From Mytilus galloprovincialis (taxonomy: Eukaryota; Mollusca; Bivalvia; Mytilida; Mytilidae): a stretch of 64,000 nucleotides of DNA. The stretch covers positions 14,540,441 to 14,604,440 of the forward strand of contig NC_134838.1 in NCBI RefSeq assembly GCF_965363235.1, read 5' to 3'. Below the pieces are notes generated by a model, which did not search any database, was not told where the DNA came from, and worked only from the letters and a program-made list of their open reading frames with translations. Each line of letters starts with the position of its first letter. Position 1 is the stretch's first letter. Both the position numbers and the translations under genes were made by a program. Positions 1 to 10,478 of this stretch are shown one piece after another.

Positions 1-142
1 ATTTCTGAGTTCTTTTTTTCTTTTAATATGAAAATGGGTAAAATTTATTATGACACTTTTTATTTGTAGATTAAATACAACATGAATAGATGTTATACCT
101 TCCTCCACATATATATAGTTTATTTAAAGTCATATATTTTAA

Positions 143-405
143 AATTGAGAATGAAAATTATGAATTTATCAAGGGGACAACAACCTGACTAAAGAGCATA
201 AAACAGCCAATGGTCACTAATGGGTCTTTAACACAGCGGGAAATTGGGAAATCCATCACCCAGAGGTGGGCCTCAGCTGACCCCTAAATAATAAATTGTA
301 CTAGTTCAGTGAAAATGGATGTCATCTTTGGTGACCGTCTGCTGTTGTCTGTTCTATGGTTGGTTTGGTGTTTCTTTGACACATTCCCCATTTCCATTCT
401 CAATT
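143..405. repeat. Inverted pair of the 'ccattctcaatttta' mussel repeat
   Basis: The left part reads 'aaattgagaatg' followed by a 'gggacaacaacc' segment, and the right part ends 'cattctcaatttta'. These are opposite orientations of one interspersed family facing each other. Other copies occur at 11800-12062, 18905-18977, 21823-21961 and (reversed) 26367-26460. Confidence 0.6.
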
Positions 406-2508
406 TTATACTAAACTCTTAAACATATGCTAACTTTGAACATCAAAACAATAAAACCTTAATGTCTCTTCATAACTCTATAAAATTGACTATCAAATTA
501 GGGTGTATCAGAAGTTTTACAGACTAATAATCTATATGTATATCAAGCTCAATAATCTTATTTACACCTATGTGTAGGAATTATTTTCATTTAAATGTGT
601 ATGATACATGCATGCTTTTTTTTACTGGGCCTGATTTTGTTTATCTGAATTATTTTTGCAAAAAATTTCTCACAAAAATGTCTAACTGTTTTAAAATACT
701 TTAACAATGACATCATCAATATTTTCAAATCATATACATGAAATACACTAAATTCTTGCACAATGCACAATTTGAAACTGAGTAACTTTGTTTGGTTTTC
801 TTGCAAATGTTCATGGATAGTAACTGTATACTTTAGAATGTTGTGCTCAATAGACCATGTTGTTTTTTAATATCAAAAAAGTTGTGATAAAATCTGTAAA
901 ATATGAATGTAATCTTTACCCCTTAAAAAACTATAATAAATGAGAGTCAATGAGCTTATTCAGAAAATTAAGGTTCCAATACATGCATGTTCCACTATTG
1001 CTGGTAATATTTTGAAGCATACATGTATGTACATGTATATGTTCTGTTTTTATAAATTGTGTACATGTTGAAGGTCATTAACATTAGTCTGATTTAGAAA
1101 CTAGCCCCTATATATAAATCATGATTTTGTACTTATTAGTTAAATTTATTTGAAGGAAAATATTCTTTATAGGTTACCAGACCAACAATGCACCGAACAT
1201 GAGGACAATTAGTTACAAGGACCTTCAGGCAAGGTGATGTGATCTACATTTCTGTAAATGTCAACTCCACAGGCATTTTAACAAACTTTCACTTATTTAA
1301 CAAACTTAATGATAAAACATTCTATAAACATGGTAATTTCCTTTTAAAGAATACATGTTTTCTAAAAATAAATCTATACATGGTTTTCTTAAAAGCTTTT
1401 AACTAGTAGGAAATCTAAGATTCAGTATATATTTAAAACCTGATTTTATTCATGTAAATTCATGGCTGACACTGAAAATTATTGATTTGAATTATAAAAA
1501 GTTTCATCTCCATGACTCCATGTACATTATTTAAAACACAGTCAGTCCAATCTTTAAATGGATATTAGTTTTTCTATGCATGTGTGTTCCAAATTCCAAA
1601 TACTGTTTTTAAAAACACTAGGCAATGATATAAATGGAGTTTTTTTTTAAACTAATTCCAATTCATTCTAATATAAAACAGATTATATTTCATAATTCAT
1701 GTATATTATCATGATCATACATGTCAAAAGTATTACTCATAAATCATGAATATTGCATAGCTAAAAGCTGAATAAAAAATTATCTGATAAATTTCTTGAA
1801 AAAATCAATATGTAAACAGACAGAAATTGGAATGAACTTTGTATAAATGCCAGTATTACTTCTGATATGACCATCAGACTATAGATAAGAATGAAATGAA
1901 ATATTACATTGTATAGTATCACATTCTCCCATAGAAGGTAACTAATACAAGTATCCAATCCTAATTGATAAAGTAACATAAAACTCTCTTGCGGAACATA
2001 ACCAATATTAGCATGTTATAATCCCCAGTAAAAATATCAATAGGAATAGGATTGAAGGAAAGCCTGTCATTCTTATCTTTACTGTTCAGTTTTACTGGAT
2101 CACCACACAGATACATCGTTAATCATTATAGTCCCCTTCCTTTTAATATCATTCCCCCCTTGTTTTAGAGATATTCAGCTCAATTGGACTGAGATTTCTG
2201 ATAACACCCAGCATATCAACTTATTCCTCTTTTCAACATGTTCTCCTCATGCTCAAACGAAAGCTGAATTAAATTGGAAGCATTTACAAACAATATGAAG
2301 AATAGTCCCTCTACTATCACTTCCATTTTTTATCAAAAAAGTTATCTTAGGAAATTTAAATTATTTGGTCTGAAACACAATATTGAATTATTCTATTAAA
2401 TGCTTCTAATAGAATTTTTCCTGCATCATTACCAGTCTTTCCAGCTGTATGACCTTACTGAATACATCCTAAAATTTTATTTCAGAATCCGTGTTTTAGA
2501 ACATTATA

Positions 2509-2664
2509 CAGTCTTCACGCTGAACCACAGGCACAGTAGCCCAGGTTTGTAAAATTACTGTTGGGCCTGTAAAAATCATCCCCACAAGCCAACAGAGTCC
2601 AACTAAAATTTTCAACAATTAAAATTCCGGGGCCTGTAGATTTGAAAGTTTATTGTGAAGACTG
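2509..2664. mobile_element. 156-bp inverted-repeat element with 6-bp target duplication
   Basis: It begins CAGTCTTCAC and ends GTGAAGACTG, a 10-bp inverted repeat, and is bounded on both sides by ATTATA (2503-2508 and 2665-2670). It has no coding capacity, so it is a MITE. The superfamily is not certain; the CAG...CTG ends are hAT-like. Confidence 0.55.
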
Positions 2665-5623
2665 ATTATATGTATTAGTCAAAGCTTTTTGAACATACTA
2701 GACAGTAGCAATAATTGTTAATACATGTACTAACTAATTTAAAAGACTTATCGTAAATATTTTTACTCTTTCCAAATTTAACTTTAAGTGACAAAATAGA
2801 TTTGAAAAACTTTTGTCATTTTGAAAACTATTTGGTAAATGGTGAACATGATGCAAAACAATGAGTGCCAGTTAAATCACTGCAATAGAGAGACAGATGT
2901 AAAACAATTTCTTGCAAACTTCTCATAATCTACTTTGGGAATTTTATAAGACATTGTAAGAAAGAGGAATAAATGAATCTCTTGCAGTTACATTTGTACT
3001 TCATTGTAAATGTTTATATCGTACATGTATTTATACCTAATACTTTGAATTAGTATAAATGAATATATATGTGTGTGCTTAAGTGCCATTTTAATTCCCA
3101 TGAATATCTGTTCTGAGTTAATACATGAAGGTTTGTATAATTGAGTATTTCAGAAGTCAGGTTTACACCTCTGGGAGAGTTTGGAAAAGATCTGGAAAGT
3201 TAGAAGGTCTACACATAAATGATAATTCATCACATATATATATATATAGCTAGTACAGTGCAAAATTCATAAACATATATGCATTTATTAAAGTTGAGAT
3301 TGCATGTATTTCTAATTGTGTAAATAAAACATGTGAGTGTGTGACTTTCTTAGTGGTCATTTATTGGTTTAAATTTTAAATAAAGTTTGTGTTTAAAATA
3401 TCTGATATTTCGGAATGGTCAATATTTGTCATTAAACATTTTTTAAATGTAAATATATTGATCATGAGTATGATGATATAATACAGGTTTTTGTTTCATT
3501 AAATCATTTCAAAAAATCAAATATATTTTAAGTAGACAAGAAAATATAGTGAAATGTTTGTGAAGGACAACTGACCGAGCTGCTACCATTTGTCCAAAAA
3601 AAAAAATCAAAATGCCTTTGGCTACTAATCATGAGGCTTTAGATAACATGTAAAAATCAATGTAACAGCAGGAAGCTAGGCACATGTAAATTGTAGTACA
3701 TGTTGTATATTTATGCCTTTTATCTTCAAGTTAACAGGTGTTTCAAAAATAAACAATACAAATCACCTGGAGGCAAGCAAAGGTGATTATCAGTATATTA
3801 TATTATACTATCCCTTCCATGAGATTTGTTAGATATGATATGAAAATAACCTTTACATGTACATATATAATACTAAAATTACGAGGTCCAATTTGTCAGC
3901 CGTCATCTGGTAAAAACGACAAATCAAAGAATTCAACTCTATCTATAACTAATATAGGACAATGGTGTAGATTAAAAATTACACCACTCCAGACCCTTTT
4001 GTTTTCAGCATAATTAATATTGCCAATAATTAACAAGTTCCGGGTCGAATCCGATACCGATAAAAATAGTATATTCAGCTATTACCTTATCTGTACGTTC
4101 CGCATTTGACAGGCGCACCACCAAACGGTGTATTTAGGATTTTGCTATATACACGGGTCATAATCAAAGGACTGACACTAAAAAATTCAATCATTGTCAA
4201 ATTGTTCCCTATTGTAGTTTTATTCAGCAATCAGCAAGACTTTCTAAGATAACTAATATAGGACAATGCTGTTGATTAAAAAATACTCCATTCCTGGATA
4301 GCCAGGATCTTTTGTTTTCCAAATAATTAATATTTCCAATAACTGACAAGTTCCAGGTCGACGGGTTCAAACAGAAAGATCAGATGACAATACCAATTAC
4401 TAAAATGAGGCTTAGGCATAGTTATATACTTTAATTCAGTCACGGACCCGCGATATCACGGGTGTGTACTTGTATTATATATAATTATGTCTTATTTGTT
4501 ACAAGGATAAAGTTGATGCTTTTTACTATTCTTTAAAAATTATTGAGCCAGTAGAAATAATAACTGTATGCTCAAGGCTTTCAAATTTATTAAAGTTAAT
4601 TAACCTTTAACATTAAGAGCAAATTGTATGCATGCTTCTAGAAAATTCATAATCAAAAGACTAAGTTGCTTCTATTTTCAGTAGCAGCTCAGGTATAAAT
4701 CAGTCTTATTATGCTTTTGACTCTTGCATGGAGATTATAAAATTGTGTTTTCAAATCATGGGTTGTCTCCCTTTATTACAAAACAAAATAAGACTTTCAC
4801 AAGTCTATAATTGTTATATATGCAAAACAAATTTGAACAAGATCAAAATATTGCAAGTATTGACATCTCCAATCATGTTGATAATCTACCAAAATTAGTC
4901 CACCCTTATACATCGATTGTAAATGTTGTAATATAAAAATTCAATGGAGGACAAATCAAAATTTAGAAAAATAAACAGTGTTTGACATGGGAATTGCCAA
5001 GGAATATAAGGTTTAAATGCAATATATACAAATGTATAGATGCAATATGAACAACATATATACCGAATTCGTTACTGATTCAGTTAGGCCTAAATTAAAA
5101 TATTGTTTGTTTGCCCTTTTCCGACCCTATGTTTTGAAACAGGGTAGGTAGGTAAGTAAAATCTTTTATTTTACTTTTCCAAAAAATAACTTAGCTTGAA
5201 ATATTTTCTGTTATTGGTAGGCAGGTAGGTATAATATTTTATTTTAGAGAAACAAAATCAGCATGGTGTCCTTTTTGTTTGTATTGCTTTCGTTTAAGTA
5301 TGCTTTTACTAATAAGTTTCTGGGACCATTAGTATAATAGTCTCCAGAAGTTTTGAAAAAAGATTATCGTGTAGAATGTGAAGTTAATTCATATGCACTA
5401 CTATTTTGTTTTCAAATATCAAAATATAGGGCTGTGTGGCATATTTTCAACATTTATAAACTGGAACTTTAGCATGTTTAAGAGTTTTAACTTGTACTAA
5501 TATTCTGTACCTCCCATCATGTACTCTTACCTCGACCTAAAGGTTTTCTGTTAGAGATAACTTTATCCTGATAAAATATGTACGGGCAGACATACATTAC
5601 TAGTAGAAAAAGTCCCTAGAGTG

Positions 5624-8263
5624 CAGGCATGGGGTAATCGTAATCAGTAATCGTAATCAGCTGTAATCGATTACATTTTGCAGTGTAATCCTATGTAATC
5701 AGTAATCATGCCATTTCTGATTACAAGTAATCGTAATGTAATTGATTACATGGCAAAAAACAGGTGTAATCATGATTACTTTTCAATTACTTTAAGATTA
5801 CATTCATATGATTACTTGCTGATTACAAATCTTGTATATATATGAAAATAATTTTTGATAGACAAGATGAAAATAAGAAAATGCAAAGCTTGAATGAAAA
5901 ATCATGAAACTAGTAATCACAATGATGACGTGATCATCTATATAACAAATCTGTATAACCAAGTGTTTTATTTTGTTAACAGTTTACAAACGGAAATTTA
6001 CTCTCCAATATTATTTTGTGAGATTGAGCTCTTATGATACAAGAATATGCCTTGAAAGCATTTGTTTTCCTTTATTGAAAACTTCTGATATTACCTCCAA
6101 TTTCATATCAGTTTACCCAATATTTTTACATAAATACATTGAAATTCAAATGCAGAAAACATTTAGTTCCTATTTAACTTTGATGGTCGGCATGAATATG
6201 TAAGCCCACTTAATTTAAAATGGAAGTTAAAACCAGGTTTCATTTATTGACAAAATTGAATAAATTTTATTTTCCATAAATTCGTGTATAAAATGTGCTT
6301 TCTTATTTTTATTCTTTATTAACTTTAAGCCTGAAGGCTCACCAGTATAAACAAGTACATGTACAGTGTATACATATGGCATAATATTGCAAACAATATG
6401 CATAGTAAACAATAGGTGACGTCAGAAGTTTCATCAATACAACAAACTGTTTCTTAATATAAAGAAAAATGTATAATCTTTCCTAAGTTACAAAACTGTT
6501 TTGTGTTTTCACCTGACAATAATTCTATTAATTTCAATTAGATCAAGTATTAAAAATGTTCAAACAAATAATGACAATCAACCACTTTTAACTTTATTGA
6601 TATTGTTATTAAGACAATAAAATTTTAATACCCAAGCCCACCTATTGTTTGTTTAAAAAAATGGAAGTAGTGATTAACACCTGTAAAAACATTAATGGAT
6701 GTGTCAATTAAGTCCCAACAGACAATAAAACTATACTTAATTTTTCCTTATTTCATTTTCAGTTTTTTGTTAACAAGGCAGTTGGTTACAATTTGAAGTT
6801 AAAAATAAAGTTATATCTTTTACATAGAGAAAGACACTTGTCTATATCAAATTACACATGTTACACCGTAACTGTAACTGTCTTGTCTATAAATTCTTTT
6901 AAAAAGATGAATAAATTAAGGCTTTTAAAAAAATCACCAAAATAAGCTTTATTGTGAGGATAAAAAGTTATCAAAAAAACTTTGATATAGCAATATACAA
7001 TGTAATCATAAGTAATCTAAAGTAATCATGATTCAGGGGTGTGGAAATATTTGTTGTGAGCACTTGTCCCTGGGCAAGTAAAACAGTAAATTTCACTTGT
7101 CTGGGAAAAAAGTTACTTGCCCCGATGGTCCCAATAAATATTGAAGTATTTAATTGTTAGCTAATATCATGAATATATGATTCTTAGCACTTTTTTGCAT
7201 CACAAACAAATGAAATCCATTTGTTTATTTTGTGTAAACCTTTAGGAAAGTAGGAAATGGGTTAACATCAATGGGACAGAAACCTAACAGCAAACCAACC
7301 AATGAGATAACATAATGCAGAGGACGATTTTACAGCAGTTTTTTGTTTAAAAAAATTGTAGCCAGTAGGTACATATACTAAATAATTTAAGAGGACAGTT
7401 AGTGAACATGGTGAAGTTTTGGTGTTTCTCTCTAGTGACACACGTTTTGTTTCTTTCGTAATTGTCTCGAGGGGCAATTCAATCATCTCTTCTATTTACC
7501 ACTTTGACAACAAATGATGCTGACCTGTCTTCTATAGATGAGACAACAAATTATTTATTTTACGAATTTCCATCCAAGATAGCCAGGGCAATCTAATGTA
7601 CACTATGTCTGAAATTCTGGCTTTCGAATCTTTTTTAAAATACGTGTTCTTCTCCATCTGCGTTTTAGGTTTTCTACTCGACTCATAACTCTTTTTGTCT
7701 TGCTTAACCGGTGTCTTTAATATTTAATATTTATCAATCTGACTGTCGATACAAAAACTAAAGAAAAGTACTTCCGGTGAATAATGGATAAAACCTAATC
7801 GACAATCCCGGGTCAATGGAAAAAATCAATGCAATGTTACGCAACTCGGGTTCGCATACCTATTTTTTTATCAATTTCCTTATCAATCTATTTCGGTATT
7901 ATGTAATATTTTTCGTCATGGACATTGATGTTTATTGGTTTCTTTACATAAATTAATCATCTTTATATGTTTTGGAATTAATTCTACATTTTTGTTGGAT
8001 TTGAACTTTGTCTTGTATATTTTTTTTACTTGTCCACGGGCAACCGAGACAAAAATAATTACTTGTCCGGTTGTTCAAATGTAAGAGTCGGGCGAGTCGG
8101 GCATAGCATTTCCACACCCCTGTGATTACAATAAAGAAAAGTAATCTAATGTAATCGATTACATATGAAATAGGGTGTAATTGTAATGTAATCGATTACA
8201 TTTTATTAACAAAGTAATTGTAATTTAATCGATTACATTTTAAAGTAATCGACCCCATCCCTG
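5624..8263. mobile_element. hAT-like non-autonomous element with 8-bp target duplication
   Basis: The left end is CAGGCATGGGGT and the right end ACCCCATCCCTG. Both sides carry the exact 8-bp duplication CTAGAGTG (5616-5623 and 8264-8271). The subterminal regions are rich in short GTAATC/TAATCGATTACA repeats, as often seen in hAT elements. There is no transposase open frame. It contains the younger insertion at 7034-8122; without it the element would be about 1.5 kb. A fragment with the same start lies at about 50377-50470. Confidence 0.8.
7034..8122. mobile_element. 1.09-kb inverted-repeat element nested in the hAT-like element
   Basis: The ends are CAGGGGTGTGGAAAT and ATTTCCACACCCCTG, a perfect 15-bp inverted repeat, flanked by the 5-bp duplication TGATT (7029-7033 and 8123-8127). 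Removing it with one duplication restores a 'gtaatcatgattaca' string typical of the host element, which supports the boundaries. No protein is recognised inside. Confidence 0.8.
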
Positions 8264-8721
8264 CTAGAGTGTTTAAATTTCCGTGTGTGCCTGTGTTTCC
8301 AATAAAAATGCTACAAGACTTAAAACTCTCGCATTTATAAATGATCTGCATGGAAAATTTTTTACTGCCAAATATTGTCTACTTTACAGACCTTTGGTTC
8401 ATGTCAGATATAAATAATATATCAATGCTGGTCGAAGGCATCGTTAACATAATCATCTTGATCTACAGATCACCGAAGGCCATCCCTACAGTACATAGGA
8501 TACAAAATCTACACACGTTGATAATTTTGTATTGGACCAACTTTTGAATGACAGTAACCCTGCTCTTCAAGTTAATACACACAGAGTAACATTTGCCATA
8601 TCAGACAAATCATGATTTCAAATCTTTCAAATCAATTTCAGACAATTGCTTTGAAACTCTAATTTCAAGTGTTCATGTCAAACACTCAAGTGATACCAAA
8701 CAGGGACAAGACCTTACACGT

Positions 8722-8862
8722 CAGAGGCGGATTTAGAGGGGGGCCCAGGGAGCCCGGGCCCCCCCTTTTTGGAAAAAAATTTGGTTGCCTATTTAGGAAA
8801 TCACTGAAGCCTTAGGTCAGTCAGTGGGCCCCCACTTATGAAAATTTCTGGATCCGCCACTG
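8722..8862. mobile_element. 141-bp hAT-like MITE
   Basis: The ends are CAGAGGCGGAT and ATCCGCCACTG, with a G/C-rich 'ggggcccaggg' core that folds on the inverse 'gggccccc'. The flanks carry the 5-bp repeat CACGT (8717-8721 and 8863-8867). It is non-coding. Confidence 0.7.
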
Positions 8863-9502
8863 CACGTACAGGGAAGATAAAACCCGAGGATTCCGGTAAA
8901 AACACTTTGAGCGGGAAATACAATTATAGAATTTCTGGTAGGAACGAAAAAATAAAATAAAATCTTGCTGGTAAATAAAATACAAATAAAAGATTTTCAG
9001 GCGGAACAAATTTATAGGGTCGGTCGGTAAAGGGCAAACAAACAATATTTTAATTTAAGCCTTATTGAATTCGGAAACTATTACAGAGTAGACCACTTTC
9101 AAGTTTGTCCGTCACCAGAAAAAACTCGTCAATTATGTGAGACTTTACCAGATAAAGGGGATCGCCTGTATTCCTGCACTATAAACGTTCATCATGATCA
9201 AGCATCTTAGACAAGAAATAATATTTATTCTGTAGATACTAAATCACATTTCCCTAATGATACATGTAGTAGTGCTGAAAGACAATTATGAGGACACAAT
9301 TTGCCAAATTATTCGTGCAATTTAGCTTTATAGTTTTCCAACCACTTGCTCAACATTGGAACGGAAGTGACTACTCCACTAAACAAACGAATGATAATTA
9401 CTAAAACCAAAGTTTTTGACGAAAATGCATCGAACTTGAAATTTATATATTCAACATTAATTCGTTAACAATTAACCAATCCGGAGATTTCCAGAACTGT
9501 AC

Positions 9503-9729
9503 AGTGTACTGTAGACCGAATAATCTGTCTCTTGTGTGGGTACATTTGTCATTTCATATTTTCTTTTCATCATTTGGCTATTTATTATTTTTTTTTTTTT
9601 GTGTCCACACGTGGACACACACAAAAAAAAAAAAATAATAATAAATAGCCAAATGATGAAAAGAAAAAGAAAATATGAAATGACAAATGTACCCACACAA
9701 GAGACAGGTTATTCGGTCTAAGTGTACTG
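9503..9729. repeat. Near-perfect palindrome of about 220 bp
   Basis: The two halves are near-exact reverse complements around GTGTCCACACGTGGACAC (9601-9618). Matching arms include 'accgaataa'/'ttattcggt', 'gtgggtacatttgtcatttc' and its complement, and a T-run/A-run pair next to the centre. Open frames crossing it on both strands are by-products of the symmetry. Confidence 0.85.
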
Positions 9730-9937
9730 CTACCAGTTAATTTAAGGTTTTCCTTCAGAAACATATATCACATTAATCTATTCATTATATAACAAACGAT
9801 TTTTCCATCTGATGCATATAATTATTAAAATTGTAAACCAAAACTGCAAAAGTCTAAAGGCAAAGCAGCAATTTCACTGAGCAACTTCACTTCAGCAAGC
9901 AAAATTATGCAGATTTTTTTACAGACGACAAACTTAC

Positions 9938-10009
9938 TTGGTGACATGTTGGTAAATCTAGTTGAAAACTCGGCCCAAACAAGAACAAAATAAATGCCAA
10001 CTTCAACAT
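9938..10009 (-). CDS. Possible first coding exon of a secreted protein
   Basis: I do not recognise this gene. On the minus strand an ATG (10009-10007) opens 24 codons, of which the first 14 read MLKLAFILFLFGPS, a basic start followed by a hydrophobic stretch as in a signal peptide. The exon then ends CAA and a strong donor GTAAGT follows in phase 0. It lies head-to-head with CFAP276, 379 bp away, so the two could share a bidirectional promoter. No following exon could be identified on the minus strand down to position 1, so the gene either has small exons I missed or continues beyond the window. It could also be a chance ATG in front of a donor-like site. Confidence 0.35.
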
Positions 10010-10302
10010 TTCAATGGGCAGGTTGATGATTTTATGATGACAGTGCCCGTTATTCAACACACAGGGCTGATAGCACGTCCAAATATTGTTCTATTCCAAC
10101 GCACAATGACAATTGCACCGGAAGTTATTATGTTTACAAATTCATTTTGTATGTTTTTTTCTAAATTTTAAAATCTGTTTGCTTATCTTGGCCATCGATT
10201 ATGTTTTACATTAAAATGTTTTTGGTATAATTTTATTAATTTTTTGTATTTAAAACTTATTCTCACTCTATCGTGACCTCCAATGTGCACGCGAGATTTG
10301 GC

Positions 10303-10316
10303 GTTGCCAAGGTACA
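10303..10316 (+). promoter_or_regulatory. X-box-like RFX site upstream of CFAP276
   Basis: GTTGCCAAGGTACA lies 73-86 bp upstream of the CFAP276 ATG. The left half matches the GTTGCC half of the RFX X-box that controls many ciliary genes; the right half matches only partly. The position and the ciliary nature of the gene make it plausible, but a partial match is common by chance. Confidence 0.35.
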
Positions 10317-10388
10317 CGAACTGCAAGATTAGTACCACTTCTGTCAGACAAATAGATTTATTTGATAAGTTAAAGGCCTGGAATAAAC

Positions 10389-10478
10389 ATGGCATCTAAC
10401 ACTTTATCTTCACGGAATCCCTATCCATTTCCTAAAGTACAAAATGATGCAGACTTTTACGGTCCAACATTTTCAGAG
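10389..10478 (+). CDS. CFAP276: CFAP276 exon 1
   Basis: The ATG opens 30 codons starting MASNTLSSRNPYPFPK and ending GPTFSE, followed by donor GTAATA in phase 0. The start is chosen because it is the first ATG in this frame and gives the family-typical N-terminal length. Confidence 0.85.

Larger units (their letters stand above)
1..5061. other. Intergenic, repeat-bearing, no gene recognised
   Basis: AT-rich DNA with no open frame that looks like a protein and no convincing splice-bounded exon on either strand. It holds the inverted pair at 143-405, a small terminal-inverted-repeat element at 2509-2664, and a locally duplicated mussel-type repeat at about 3890-4460, in which the 'taactaatataggacaatg' segment with its flanks occurs twice. 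The rest shows nothing I can name. Confidence 0.6.
5062..9074. mobile_element. Inverted repeat arms bracketing nested transposons
   Basis: The arm beginning ccgaattc at 5062 (through 'ttaaaatattgtttgtttgc') recurs in reverse complement ending gaattcgg at 9074. The similarity continues inward into a 'ggtaggtaggtaagtaaaat' region. Either this is one long foldback element that later received the hAT-like insertions, or two copies of one family inserted head to head. No transposase frame is visible between the arms. Confidence 0.5.

Noticed and set aside
798-800. DSTYK residues 798-800 (encoded within exon 12, 21987-22236) read DLG instead of DFG; considered a kinase-inactivating change. The coordinates given are residue numbers.
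   Set aside because: DLG is usual for the DSTYK family, so it does not indicate loss of function here.
7268-7486. 72-codon minus-strand frame inside the 7034-8122 element, considered as a transposase remnant
   Set aside because: Too short, and no hAT or other transposase motif is visible.
9472-9721. Mirror-image frames beginning MGTFVISYFLF on both strands
   Set aside because: Created by the palindrome at 9503-9729; the symmetry forces the same peptide on both strands.
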